From Lactobacillus colini (GTDB lineage Bacteria > Bacillota > Bacilli > Lactobacillales > Lactobacillaceae), in contig NZ_JAGGLU010000006.1 of NCBI RefSeq assembly GCF_017874575.1, positions 85,378 to 149,377 on the forward strand: a stretch of 64,000 bases of DNA, in the 5' to 3' direction. Of this stretch, positions 8,503 through 17,424 are shown in pieces (the first letter of the stretch is position 1; each line of letters starts with the position of its first letter). Position numbers and translations under genes: made by a program. The notes beneath the pieces were generated by a model. It did no database searches. It was not told the origin of the DNA and saw only the letters and a program-made list of their open reading frames with translations.

Positions 8503-10302
8503 ATGACTATCCCAAATAGAAACGAAGTCAGCGAAGATCTTAAGTGGGATCTAACGCGTGTCTTTCCCAACGATGAAGCTTGGGAAAGAGAATACGATAA
8601 TGTTGCAAATGATATTCAAGACCTTGCACGCTTGAAAACAACACTTGCTAAATCAGGCAAAAACTTATACGAAGGAATCACTGAAATTCTTGAAGTAGAA
8701 CGCCGCCTAGAAAAAGTCTACGTCTACGCTACAATGTCTAGTGATGTTGACACTAATGACAAGCATTACTTAGGTTATGTTGCTAAAGCGCAAAAACTAG
8801 CTACCCAAATGAGCGCTGCTACTGCATTCGTTGATCCAGAGATCCTAGCTATCCCTAAAGAAAAGCTAGAAGAATTCAAGCAAGACGAACCTCGGCTTAA
8901 TCAGTATGCTCATCGCCTAGAAATGGTGACTAGCAAGCGCCCCCATACTTTAAGCTCTGAACAGGAAAAGCTTGTTGCCGATGCCAGTGATGCAATGGGT
9001 GTCTCAGCTAATACATTCAACGTCTTAACTAATTCAGATATGGAATATGGCTTCACTTTAGATGAAAATGGTGAAATGGTTCAACTTTCTGATGGTCTTT
9101 ATTCATTATTAATTCAATCCCAGGACCGTAAAGTCAGAGAAAGTGCCTTCCATACCTTATACGACTCATATGCTCAATTCGAAAGCACTCTTGCTTCTAC
9201 TCTCTCAGGTAAAGTTAAAGCTCATAACTATAACGCTAAAGTTCATAAATTTGACTCAGCTCGGCAAGCTGCCCTAAGTGATAATGGTGTTCCAACTATT
9301 GTCTATGACACTTTAATCAAGCAAGTTAATAGCCATCTTAACTTGCTCCACCGTTATGTCGCTTTACGCAAAAGAATCCTCGGCTTAAATGATCTCCAAA
9401 TGTATGATATGTATGTTCCCCTGACAGGCAAACCTTCTCTATCATATAACTTTGAACAGGCTAAAGCCGAAGCTAAGGAGGCCCTAGCACCATTAGGTGA
9501 AGATTACTTGAAGCATGTTGATTATATCTTTAATAATCGTGTCATTGATGTAGTTGAATCTAAGGGCAAGGTCACCGGAGCTTATTCTGGTGGTAGTTAT
9601 GATACCGATCCTTATGAATTGTTAAATTGGCAAGATGATGTCGATAACCTCTATACCCTTGTCCATGAAACAGGCCACTCTGTCCATTCATGGTACACTA
9701 GAAATACCCAGCCTTATGTCTACGGTGATTATCCAATCTTTGTAGCAGAAATTGCCTCTACTACTAATGAAAATATCTTGACTGAATATTTCCTGGACCA
9801 TATTACCGATCCAAAAACACGGGCTTTTATCTTGAATCATTATCTCGATTCATTTAAAGGTACCTTGTTCAGACAGACACAATTTGCGGAATTTGAACAA
9901 TTTATTCATGAAGCTGATGCTCAAGGTCAACCATTAACTGCAGATATCTTAGATAAGTTCTATGGCAACTTAAACCAAAGATATTATGGTGACAGTGTTG
10001 AAAGAGGTGGTGATATCGCCATGGAATGGTCACGAATCCCACACTTTTACTACAATTTCTATGTTTATCAATATGCGACTGGTTTTGCCGCAGCTACTGC
10101 CCTTGCTAATAATATCGTTCATGGTAGCAAGGAGCAAAGGGATGCTTATATCAACTTCTTAAAATCAGGCTCATCTGACTATCCAGTAGAGATTATGAAG
10201 CAGGCTGGCGTTGATATGACCAAGCCAGATTACTTAGAAAATGCCTTTGCCACTTTTGAAAAGCGGTTAAACGAGTTTGAAAATCTGATTGGCAAGTTTT
10301 AA
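8503..10302 (+). CDS. pepF: Oligoendopeptidase F
   Basis: 599 residues, the usual PepF length. The zinc site HETGH is at 388-392, with the third ligand in the EIASTTNE helix about 25 residues later; the M3 fold signatures YPVEIMKQAGVDM and ERGGDIAMEWSRIPHFYYNFYVYQYATG follow. M3B enzymes cut 7-17-residue oligopeptides in the cytoplasm, part of the lactobacillar peptide-use pathway. A strong AAGGAGG and TATAAT lie upstream and a terminator closes it as a single-gene unit. Confidence 0.95.
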   Translation: MTIPNRNEVSEDLKWDLTRVFPNDEAWEREYDNVANDIQDLARLKTTLAKSGKNLYEGITEILEVERRLEKVYVYATMSSDVDTNDKHYLGYVAKAQKLATQMSAATAFVDPEILAIPKEKLEEFKQDEPRLNQYAHRLEMVTSKRPHTLSSEQEKLVADASDAMGVSANTFNVLTNSDMEYGFTLDENGEMVQLSDGLYSLLIQSQDRKVRESAFHTLYDSYAQFESTLASTLSGKVKAHNYNAKVHKFDSARQAALSDNGVPTIVYDTLIKQVNSHLNLLHRYVALRKRILGLNDLQMYDMYVPLTGKPSLSYNFEQAKAEAKEALAPLGEDYLKHVDYIFNNRVIDVVESKGKVTGAYSGGSYDTDPYELLNWQDDVDNLYTLVHETGHSVHSWYTRNTQPYVYGDYPIFVAEIASTTNENILTEYFLDHITDPKTRAFILNHYLDSFKGTLFRQTQFAEFEQFIHEADAQGQPLTADILDKFYGNLNQRYYGDSVERGGDIAMEWSRIPHFYYNFYVYQYATGFAAATALANNIVHGSKEQRDAYINFLKSGSSDYPVEIMKQAGVDMTKPDYLENAFATFEKRLNEFENLIGKF

Positions 10303-10315
10303 TCATTATTAACTT

Positions 10316-10356
10316 AAAAATCCACGTATTCTATTTTTTGGAATACGTGGATTTTT
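10316..10356. terminator. Bidirectional terminator
   Basis: AAAAATCCACGTATTC and its exact complement GAATACGTGGATTTTT around a nine-base loop lie between pepF and the convergent metal-transport genes. Confidence 0.9.
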
Positions 10357-10362
10357 GTTAAG

Positions 10363-11154
10363 TTATTTTTTAATTCGATGAACAAAATAAGCAGTTAGAT
10401 AAATCACTACTTCAATCATGGAAATAAAGAAGGTTACTGGCAGGTTAGTATAATAACTGATTACTAATCCTGCCCAAACACCAACAAGTGCAATACCAAC
10501 TGACCACCATAGCATAGCACCAATCGTGCGTCCCAGATAGCGAGCAGTTGAAGCGGGCAATGTCAACAAGATAAAGACTAACAAGGAGCCAACAACTTGT
10601 GAACCAATTGCGACTGCCATTGCTAAAGTAAGCAGGAAGACCACTGATATTAAGGCAGTATTAACATGGTGACTCACAGCTCCAATGTGGTCAAAGGAAT
10701 CATAGTTTAACCCCTTTAAAACAGAGAATATCAAAGCAATGACAATCAGAGATAATACCACCATCTGAATAACGCCCTGCTTATCAACACCAATAATACT
10801 ACCAAACAAAATACTAGTAGCATAACGACTATTTTCACCAGAAATTGCTAAAAATAAAACTCCTAATCCAATAAAGAAAGCGGATATTGATGAAATAGCT
10901 GATTCCTTTTGATCAGTGCGAAGTGATAAACCACCAACGCCTAATGAACCCAATAAGGTGAATAGTAACATTCCCCATAACGGCTGCCAGCCCAAAAAGA
11001 CCGCAAATGTACCGCCAGCAAAGCCGATCTCTGATAAAGTATGAGCCAAGAAGCTATAGTTGCGTGCTACAACATAAACACCCACAATACCACAAGTGAT
11101 CGCAATAAAGGTACTTGCTAAAAAGGCATAGCGCATAAAATCATAAGCGAACAT
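10363..11154 (-). CDS. Zinc/manganese-type ABC transporter permease (ZnuB/AdcB-like)
   Basis: 263 residues with about eight hydrophobic helices, typical of the ABC-3 metal permease family (FLAHTLSEIGFAGGTFAVFLG, GSQVVGSLLVFILLTLPASTARYL). Its ATG overlaps the stop of the ATPase gene as TAATG, so the two are translationally coupled. No substrate-binding lipoprotein or AdcR-type regulator is in the window, so that partner must be encoded elsewhere; Zn versus Mn cannot be decided. Confidence 0.88.
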   Translation of the reverse strand: MFAYDFMRYAFLASTFIAITCGIVGVYVVARNYSFLAHTLSEIGFAGGTFAVFLGWQPLWGMLLFTLLGSLGVGGLSLRTDQKESAISSISAFFIGLGVLFLAISGENSRYATSILFGSIIGVDKQGVIQMVVLSLIVIALIFSVLKGLNYDSFDHIGAVSHHVNTALISVVFLLTLAMAVAIGSQVVGSLLVFILLTLPASTARYLGRTIGAMLWWSVGIALVGVWAGLVISYYTNLPVTFFISMIEVVIYLTAYFVHRIKK

Positions 11155-11810
11155 TAGCTCTCCACCTCCCTAGATAAATTAGCCATCTGACCACTAACTA
11201 AAGTCTTATTCTCAAATAGCAGATAGTCCTTCATATACTTGCGAGCTAAAGGAATATCATGAGTAGTAAACAAAACTGTCATGTGGTGTTTCTCATTTAA
11301 ATGATTAATCAACTCCATTAATTCGACTTTAGCCATCGGGTCTAAACTAGCCGTTGCCTCATCCAAAATAATAAAGTCAGGCCGATCAATTAAGGCTTGA
11401 GCTAAATATGCTCGCTGCTTCTGACCACCAGAAGCTTCACCCATACGGGTATTTTGAATTTCAGTTAAATTCGTTTCTTCTAGAATATGGTTAACCCTCT
11501 CTTTAACTGCAGCATTCTTAAATAGAGGCGTATCAAGCTCTACGAAGGCCCTAATTGAAAGAGGATAGTCAGCATCAATATTTCTAAATTGTGGTACATA
11601 GCCAATCTTAGTTTCTGAATTAAAATCAACCTGACCACTCGTTGGCTGCAACATCCCCATTAATATTCTAATAATAGTAGTTTTACCACTACCATTGGCT
11701 CCTAAAAGAGCCGTAGTTGATCCTTTCTTTAAAGAGAAGTTAACATTAGAAAAAATCTCCTTATCTTCAAATTGCATTGCTAAATTTTTAACGGTTAAGA
11801 CGTCAGACAT
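11154..11810 (-). CDS. Zinc/manganese-type ABC transporter ATPase (ZnuC/AdcC-like)
   Basis: About 218 residues. I choose the second ATG (11810) because AAGAAAGG abuts the first ATG (11819) but lies nine bases from the second. Walker A GANGSGKTT, signature ASGGQKQRA, Walker B FIILDEATASLD and switch His in FTTHD are present. The short length and the sequence around the Q-loop (GYVPQFRNID) fit metal-uptake ATPases. Coupled to the permease by a one-base overlap. Confidence 0.88.
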   Translation of the reverse strand: MSDVLTVKNLAMQFEDKEIFSNVNFSLKKGSTTALLGANGSGKTTIIRILMGMLQPTSGQVDFNSETKIGYVPQFRNIDADYPLSIRAFVELDTPLFKNAAVKERVNHILEETNLTEIQNTRMGEASGGQKQRAYLAQALIDRPDFIILDEATASLDPMAKVELMELINHLNEKHHMTVLFTTHDIPLARKYMKDYLLFENKTLVSGQMANLSREVES

Positions 11811-11855
11811 GTTACACATCCTTTCTTAAAATTCATTAACCGAGTAGTATAACAC

Positions 11856-12644
11856 TTAATCACTTAATAGTTCAATAATTTTCTTTTGTACACTAGAATC
11901 TTCACTTGAGCCAATAATTTCGCTTGCAGCCTTCTTAGCCTCTGGAAGCGCAGTTGACATAGCATAACTTCTACCCGCATATTTCAACATACCAGCATCA
12001 TTACCACTATCACCAAAGGCAACCATTTCACTAGGATTAATATTTAACTTCTCTCCCAGGTGTTGCAAGCCAACAGCCTTATTCATACCCCGAGATGAAA
12101 TATCAATCGTATTTTCTGAACCAGAAACAAAGCTAAATTGAGAATATTTACTACGCAATTCCGACATTACCTTAGGCATATCCGCCTTGCCAGTGACGAT
12201 ACTTACCTTAAAAATCCGGTCATTAATATCTTCAAAATTATCAACAGTCTTAATTTTGCTATAGTACTTATGATTCTCTTCAATCCAGTCTGGATCTGCA
12301 CTCTTGAGTAAGTATGCACTAGTTAAGCCGCTAACAGCAGTAGGATAACCGTACTCATTAACAATCCCAAGTAAGGTATGGTATAAGTCATCACCTAAAT
12401 CATCAACTCTTAAGATTTGGTGTCCATGAGCAACCAAAGAGCCATTTTCAGCCACGAAATACATCTTATCTTGTGTTTCGGGAAAGCGTGAAAAAATGTT
12501 TTCATATTGATTACCGCTAGCAATTACAAACTTAACATCATGATCCTGCATTAATTTAAATGCTTGTGCAAACAATTTTTTATCATAGGTCTTATCATTC
12601 TTAAGCCAAGTTCCATCCATATCAGTAGCAATTAATTTGATCAT
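11856..12644 (-). CDS. Cof-type HAD-superfamily phosphatase
   Basis: 262 residues. HAD motif I is DMDGTWLKND (8-17), motif II VIASGNQ, motif III/IV KAVGLQHLG ... VAFGDSGNDAGMLKYAG, with a C2B cap between. Such cytoplasmic enzymes dephosphorylate sugar phosphates or flavin/pyridoxal precursors; substrate is not predictable. GGAGG precedes the ATG. It is probably monocistronic, upstream of but separately spaced from the metal-ABC genes. Confidence 0.88.
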   Translation of the reverse strand: MIKLIATDMDGTWLKNDKTYDKKLFAQAFKLMQDHDVKFVIASGNQYENIFSRFPETQDKMYFVAENGSLVAHGHQILRVDDLGDDLYHTLLGIVNEYGYPTAVSGLTSAYLLKSADPDWIEENHKYYSKIKTVDNFEDINDRIFKVSIVTGKADMPKVMSELRSKYSQFSFVSGSENTIDISSRGMNKAVGLQHLGEKLNINPSEMVAFGDSGNDAGMLKYAGRSYAMSTALPEAKKAASEIIGSSEDSSVQKKIIELLSD

Positions 12645-12680
12645 ATTTGTTCCTCCAATCTCATCTATCTTACCATAATA

Positions 12681-12712
12681 AAAAAGTACTACCCCAATAG
12701 GCAGTACTTTTT
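12681..12712 (-). terminator. Terminator of the fru operon
   Basis: AAAAAGTACT and AGTACTTTTT form a ten-pair stem with further inner GCC/GGC pairing; a T run follows on the minus strand. Confidence 0.8.
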
Positions 12713-12734
12713 AGTATAATTTAAATTTCTTATC

Positions 12735-14720
12735 TTATTCGTTAGGATCTTCGCTAACTGACTTCTTCCAGAAACTCATAACCAAAGCAGCCACAATTGA
12801 ACCAACAATAGTTGCTACAAAGTAAAGCAAGATGTGGTTAGCAAGTGGGGATACCCAAAGTCCACCGTGAGGTGCTGGAACTTGAATGTGCCATAAACCA
12901 ACTAACAATCCACTAACAGCTGAACCAATAATACATGAAGGAATTACACGACCTGGATCAGCAGCAGCAAATGGAATTGCACCTTCAGTAATGAATGAGA
13001 ATCCTAATACCCAGTTAGAAATACCAGCACGTCTTTCTTCATTAGTGTACTTGTTCTTAAAGAAAGTAGTACCAATTGCAGTAGCAAATGGAGGAACCAT
13101 ACCACCAACCATAACAGCTGCCATCATAACTTGAGCAGTAGTTGAGTTAGGATCGTTAGCAAAAGCACCTGAAGCAAAGACGTAAGCAGCCTTGTTGAAA
13201 GGTCCACCCATATCAATAGACATCATACCTGCTAAAATCATAGTTAAGATTACTAAGTTACCAGTACCCATACTGTTCAAGAAGTGGGTAACAATGAAGT
13301 TGATAGTACTAAAGATTGGGTTGATGATGAAGTACATAATCAAGGCAATCAATAGCAAGCCCAAAATTGGGTAAATAAGCATTGGCTTCATACCTTCAAC
13401 TGACTTAGGAAGCTTAGCAAATAACTTCTTAAGACCAATCATTAAGTAACCAGCAATGAAACCAGCAGCAATACCACCCAAGAATCCAGCAGGTGAAGTT
13501 GCATGAGCTTGAACATTAACTTGCAAGCCATTAGTACCATTGACAATGGCAGCCATATAACCACCAACAAAACCAGGCATTAAGGCAGGTAAGTCACCAA
13601 TTGATTCAGCAATATAAGCAGCCAATACTGGAACCATGAAGGCAAAGGCCAAGTTACCTGCAGAGTTTAAGAAGATGAAAGCAGGATTCTTAGCACCACC
13701 AGCCATATAACTTTCAACGATGAAAGAAATGGCCATTAAGATACCACCACCGATAACAAATGGAAGCATGTGGCTAATACCACTCATCAAGTTCTTATAG
13801 ATAACTGACCAGACGCCTTGCTTTTCATTACTGTTATCGTCAGAAGATGAAGCAGCAGTATCTGCATGGTAAACTGGAGCCTTGTGTTGCAAAACATCTT
13901 CAATTAATTCTTGAGGCTTGTTAATACCGTCAACAACTGGCTTCATTACCAATTCCTTACCATCGAAACGTGGCATCTCAACCTTCTTGTCAGATGCAAT
14001 TACTACACCAACAGCACGGTTGATTTCTTCTGGGGTTAATCTGTCCTTAACACCTTCAGAACCATTAGTTTCAATACGTACATCGACACCTAGCTTCTTA
14101 CCTGCCTTAATTAAGGCTTCTTGTGCCATGTAGGTGTGGGCAATACCGTTAATACATGCAGTAACACCAACGATTAATGGCTTTTGCTTATCAGCAGGTT
14201 GACTAGCAGCTTTAGCAGCTTCAGCTTTTCTCTTTTCAGCATCAGCCTTATCTTGAGCATCTTTTTCAGCTTCAGCCTTCTTGAAGATGTCAATAACTTC
14301 TTCTGGCTTAGCTGCTGACTTCAATGCAGCAACTACATCAGGATTGATAAGCAGACTAGATAACTTAGCCAAAGCTTGCAAGTGAGTATTATCTGCACCT
14401 GCTGGGGCAGTAATCATAAAGAACAAGTGAACTGGTTGGCCATCTAATGAATTATAGTCAAGTCCTTCAGAACTCTTAGCAAATAATACTGCAGCACGAT
14501 TAATGTATTCATTTCTAGCGTGAGGCATAGCGATCCCATCACCGATACCAGTGGTTGATTCATTCTCACGTGCCCAGATAGATTTAATAAATTCGTCTTC
14601 ATTGTTGACTACACCTTGAGCAACTTCAAGATCTGCCATTTCTTTAATAGCATCTTCTTTATTAGTTGCCTTAAGGTCCATAATCATCAAATCAGGACTT
14701 AAAAGATCTTCAATCTTCAT
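12735..14720 (-). CDS. fruA: Fructose-specific PTS enzyme IIABC
   Basis: 661 residues in one chain: IIA domain (1-150) with phospho-accepting H67 in AMPHARN; an Ala/Lys/Glu-rich linker (150-180); IIB-fructose domain (182-280) with C189 in VTACINGIAHTYMA; IIC membrane domain (about 310-650). It takes up fructose and delivers fructose-1-phosphate to FruK. Third gene of fruR-fruK-fruA; SD GAGAGG. Induction should depend on FruR and relief of CcpA control at the promoter upstream of fruR. Confidence 0.95.
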   Translation of the reverse strand: MKIEDLLSPDLMIMDLKATNKEDAIKEMADLEVAQGVVNNEDEFIKSIWARENESTTGIGDGIAMPHARNEYINRAAVLFAKSSEGLDYNSLDGQPVHLFFMITAPAGADNTHLQALAKLSSLLINPDVVAALKSAAKPEEVIDIFKKAEAEKDAQDKADAEKRKAEAAKAASQPADKQKPLIVGVTACINGIAHTYMAQEALIKAGKKLGVDVRIETNGSEGVKDRLTPEEINRAVGVVIASDKKVEMPRFDGKELVMKPVVDGINKPQELIEDVLQHKAPVYHADTAASSSDDNSNEKQGVWSVIYKNLMSGISHMLPFVIGGGILMAISFIVESYMAGGAKNPAFIFLNSAGNLAFAFMVPVLAAYIAESIGDLPALMPGFVGGYMAAIVNGTNGLQVNVQAHATSPAGFLGGIAAGFIAGYLMIGLKKLFAKLPKSVEGMKPMLIYPILGLLLIALIMYFIINPIFSTINFIVTHFLNSMGTGNLVILTMILAGMMSIDMGGPFNKAAYVFASGAFANDPNSTTAQVMMAAVMVGGMVPPFATAIGTTFFKNKYTNEERRAGISNWVLGFSFITEGAIPFAAADPGRVIPSCIIGSAVSGLLVGLWHIQVPAPHGGLWVSPLANHILLYFVATIVGSIVAALVMSFWKKSVSEDPNE

Positions 14721-14747
14721 AAGTTTTTCCTCTCTGATAAAAATTAA

Positions 14748-15662
14748 TTACTTAACTTCTTCAACATCAATGTCAGGTAACACCGCATCAATTTGGCTCT
14801 TAACTGCAATATCTTCAGTAAATGCAGTAGCACCACCACAAGCAGAACCCATCTTCAAGGCTTCAACAACATCTCTAGTCTTGTAGTAAGTACCTACAAA
14901 GCCCGCAATCATTGAATCCCCTGCACCAACAGAGTTAACTGCAATTCCTTTAGCAGCACTTGCATGGTAGACATGGTCCTTAGTTACTAAGTAAGCACCA
15001 TCACCTGCCATTGAAATGAGGACGTTTTGAGCACCCATATCTAACAACTTCTTGGCTGCTTGTAACATCTCATCAGTGTTAGCGAAGCTTGTATTAAATA
15101 AGTCAGCTAGTTCATGGTGGTTAGGCTTAATAACTAATGGTTGATATTCCAAAGTATCAAGCAAGGCCTTACCAGTAGTATCAACTACAAAGTCAGCCCC
15201 AGCTTCTTTAATAGTTGGTAATAATTGCTTGTAAAAATCAGTTGGTAAGCTAGGAGCCAAACTCCCACTCAAGACAACAATATCGCCTGCCTTAAGATCA
15301 TCTAAACGAGCCTTAAATGCAGCAATCTCTTGGTCGTTAATGTTAGGACCAGCAGCATTAATCTCAGTTTCTTTTTGGGCATGAATCTTAACATTGACAC
15401 GAGTGTCATCGCTAATAGTAACAAAGTCACTAACAATATTCTTAACGTTTAATTGGCGAATAAGTTCCTTACCGGTAAATCCACCAACAAATCCCCAAGC
15501 AGTATTATCAACTGCCAACTGGTTCAAAATTTGTGAAACGTTAATTCCCTTACCACCAGCCAAAAATTGAGTATCATCTGAACGGTTAACTTCACCCCTA
15601 TTAACCTTCGATAACTGCATTACATAATCCAAAGCCGGATTAACAGTAACTGTATAAATCAT
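14748..15662 (-). CDS. fruK: 1-phosphofructokinase
   Basis: 304 residues of the PfkB family. The N-terminal GGKGINVSQIL and C-terminal NSVGAGDSMIAGFVG, which holds the catalytic Asp and anion hole, are both intact, as is TVNPALDYVM typical of FruK/LacC. It phosphorylates fructose-1-phosphate to fructose-1,6-bisphosphate in the cytoplasm. Its ATG overlaps the fruR stop (TAATG). Confidence 0.95.
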   Translation of the reverse strand: MIYTVTVNPALDYVMQLSKVNRGEVNRSDDTQFLAGGKGINVSQILNQLAVDNTAWGFVGGFTGKELIRQLNVKNIVSDFVTISDDTRVNVKIHAQKETEINAAGPNINDQEIAAFKARLDDLKAGDIVVLSGSLAPSLPTDFYKQLLPTIKEAGADFVVDTTGKALLDTLEYQPLVIKPNHHELADLFNTSFANTDEMLQAAKKLLDMGAQNVLISMAGDGAYLVTKDHVYHASAAKGIAVNSVGAGDSMIAGFVGTYYKTRDVVEALKMGSACGGATAFTEDIAVKSQIDAVLPDIDVEEVK

Positions 15663-16417
15663 TAATTAGCCTCCTCAAGCCTGACATTCTTGGGTAAAAA
15701 TTGTTTTTTACTTGAATTTAAGTGATTGGTGATGAGCGTTGCCGTATCCACGTCAGTAAAGTTAGCGAAGTTAGCAACCCCTATCTTAGAATCATCCATT
15801 AAGATGAATGTAGAACTCGCCTGCCTAATGCCTGCTTGCTTAACGGCAGCCTCACCTGGATCAGGTGTTGTGAACTTACCTTCTGATGTTAAGCCATTAG
15901 CACCAATAAAAGCAGCTGAGAAGTTCATTACTTCTAACTCTTGCAAAGTTGTACTTCCTACAATCGCATGAGTTTCAAACTTAGCTTCCCCACCTACTAA
16001 TCTGGTATGAATATGGGCTTCAATACATGCCAGGGCTGTATCTACACCATTAGTCACAACATGAAGATTAGGGATCTTCTTAAGAAACGGAACCATCTCA
16101 TAAATTGTAGTCCCTGCATCTAAAAAGATATGTTCTCCAGCCTTCACATATTGCTTGACTGCATATTCAGCAATCTTACGCTTCTTATCTACATTAAGGT
16201 TGAAGCGTACGCCTTGTTCAACATCACGTGAATAGTCATGCAATGAGCGAGCACCACCATGGACGCGAACAATAACTCCACGCTTTTCTAAGTCGATCAG
16301 GTCACGACGAATGGTTGATTCTGACGAATCAGTCAACTTGCATAAGTCGACTACACGGCAGAAGTCATTATTGTTAATATAAGTTGTTATCGCCTGTTGG
16401 CGCTCCTCAGTCAGCAT
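15662..16417 (-). CDS. fruR: DeoR-family regulator of the fructose operon
   Basis: 251 residues: N-terminal winged helix (LTEERQQAITTYI ... SSESTIRRDLIDLEKRGVIVRVHGG, 1-60) and a DeoR effector domain (about 75-235) with IFLDAGTTIYEMV and FIGANGL. Such proteins usually repress and sense the phosphorylated sugar, here presumably fructose-1-phosphate. It is the first gene of the operon, hence autoregulated. AGGTGG precedes the ATG. Confidence 0.92.
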   Translation of the reverse strand: MLTEERQQAITTYINNNDFCRVVDLCKLTDSSESTIRRDLIDLEKRGVIVRVHGGARSLHDYSRDVEQGVRFNLNVDKKRKIAEYAVKQYVKAGEHIFLDAGTTIYEMVPFLKKIPNLHVVTNGVDTALACIEAHIHTRLVGGEAKFETHAIVGSTTLQELEVMNFSAAFIGANGLTSEGKFTTPDPGEAAVKQAGIRQASSTFILMDDSKIGVANFANFTDVDTATLITNHLNSSKKQFLPKNVRLEEAN

Positions 16418-16441
16418 ACTCTTTTCACCACCTCAATAACT

Positions 16442-16470
16442 ATCATAACCGCTTACATCTTCAAAATCAA
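16442..16470 (-). promoter_or_regulatory. fru operon promoter
   Basis: Minus-strand -35 TTGATT (16465-16470), exactly 17 bases, then -10 TATGAT (16442-16447), about 25-30 bases upstream of the fruR start. Confidence 0.75.
16444..16457 (-). promoter_or_regulatory. Catabolite-responsive element (cre) over the fru promoter
   Basis: TGTAAGCGGTTATG on the minus strand matches TGNAANCGNWNNCW at all but one or two positions and covers the spacer and -10, where CcpA would block the polymerase. Confidence 0.6.
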
Positions 16471-16517
16471 TCTTTTTTAGTCATTTTTCTTCAAAAATAT
16501 TCAAATTAATTCAAAAA
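16460..16517. promoter_or_regulatory. Candidate FruR operator: phased TTCAAA repeats
   Basis: TTCAAA begins at 16460, 16490, 16500 and 16510, all spaced by multiples of ten, on the same face of the helix. The first copy abuts the -35; the other three lie just upstream. An inverted TTTTGAA follows at about 16524. Confidence 0.55.
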
Positions 16518-16534
16518 GGCGCCATTTTGAACAA

Positions 16535-16561
16535 TAAAAAAAGCAAGGCTAATGCCCTGCT
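16535..16561 (-). terminator. Terminator of the murE-racD-immunity transcript
   Basis: Minus-strand AGCAGGGC, ATTA, GCCTTGCT, then seven T. It lies about 240 bases beyond the last ORF. Confidence 0.8.
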
Positions 16562-16798
16562 ATGACTTGATTGATTAAATATCTTTAGTGTGATGATTAT
16601 TTGTGATTACTTTTAGGTAATTCGTGACTGTTTTGTTTTTGAATGTTCAACGACTGACATAATAATTGCTAAAAAATTTAAAAGTTAGTAAGTGCTAAAG
16701 TATCACTGAATGTTCATTGCTACAGGATAAATAAAAGGTATTTTTAATCCAATCCATTTAACAATGTATTGTACGCTTTCTTCTGAATCAATGATGGG
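16562..16798. other. Gene-free stretch, possibly the rotten end of the gene at 16799-17059
   Basis: No initiated ORF, RNA or bacteriocin precursor is visible. On the minus strand the frame of the 86-residue gene stays open for 31 further codons after its TGA (to about 16703) with protein-like composition. Confidence 0.4.
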
Positions 16799-17059
16799 TC
16801 AAATCAAGTGAAATTCTTTTTTAAAATCAGATACAGTTAATTTCATAGGATCTTTGGCATTCAATACTATTTCAGAAGCTTTTTGTAGTAGCTTAGTTTC
16901 TACAGATGAATCCGCTATACCTATCCCAAGTAAATATAAACTTAAAGATATAGGATTATCAGTACTATCATTCAAAGCAACTAAGACATCATCCAGACCT
17001 TCCATTAGCATTTTTATAACTTCATCACGATTGTCATTAGTAATAATTTTATAATCCAT
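16799..17059 (-). CDS. Small protein of unknown function next to an immunity gene
   Basis: 86 residues from the ATG at 17059 (GGTGG six bases upstream; a GTG directly before it is less well spaced). Acidic, helical, no membrane segment or signal. I do not recognise it. It follows the immunity-like gene by about 45 bases and shares its terminator. The same frame continues open after the TGA for 31 codons (including VQYIVKWIGLKIPFIYP), so the gene may be a nonsense-truncated form of a longer protein. Confidence 0.5.
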   Translation of the reverse strand: MDYKIITNDNRDEVIKMLMEGLDDVLVALNDSTDNPISLSLYLLGIGIADSSVETKLLQKASEIVLNAKDPMKLTVSDFKKEFHLI

Positions 17060-17103
17060 CACAGTCCACCATTAAATCAATCAAAATGCAGCTTTTACGT
17101 TTA

Positions 17104-17424
17104 CTACCATCCATTAGTGGTATTGAATGAATTTAATCTACCTAACCATCCATCTTGCTGAGATATTTCTTTAATTTTATCTAACAAAGCTAATTCTTTG
17201 TTTGTTAGTTTGATCTTATTTACTAAGCAAGTTGTATTTATTTCCTGATACAAATATCTAGCTATGTCAGTATCATTTACGGGATTTTTGGATAATTTTT
17301 CTTCTGTTTTCTTCAGAAGATTTAGTAGATAAATATTATTTTCACGTATACTTGACTGCTTAGCAGTTACGCTAGTAAATTGCTTTACTGTTTTTGATAA
17401 TTTATCTTCCATAAGCTTAATCAC
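17104..17424 (-). CDS. Bacteriocin immunity protein (enterocin A immunity type)
   Basis: 106 residues from GTG 17424, or 102 from the ATG at 17412. The core ARYLYQEINTTCLVNKI-KLTNKELALLDKIKEISQQDGWLGRLNS resembles the four-helix EntA_Immun family (YLYFTAYTNKIRFTEYQEELI..L..IG), which protects producers from class IIa bacteriocins by binding the mannose PTS/bacteriocin complex. GTG follows the racemase TAA directly, so translation is coupled. No bacteriocin gene is nearby, making it an orphan immunity gene. Confidence 0.65.
   Translation of the reverse strand: MIKLMEDKLSKTVKQFTSVTAKQSSIRENNIYLLNLLKKTEEKLSKNPVNDTDIARYLYQEINTTCLVNKIKLTNKELALLDKIKEISQQDGWLGRLNSFNTTNGW

Noticed and set aside
16562..16798. 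A bacteriocin precursor gene beside the immunity-like gene
   Set aside because: No short ORF with a double-glycine leader or YGNGV motif on either strand.
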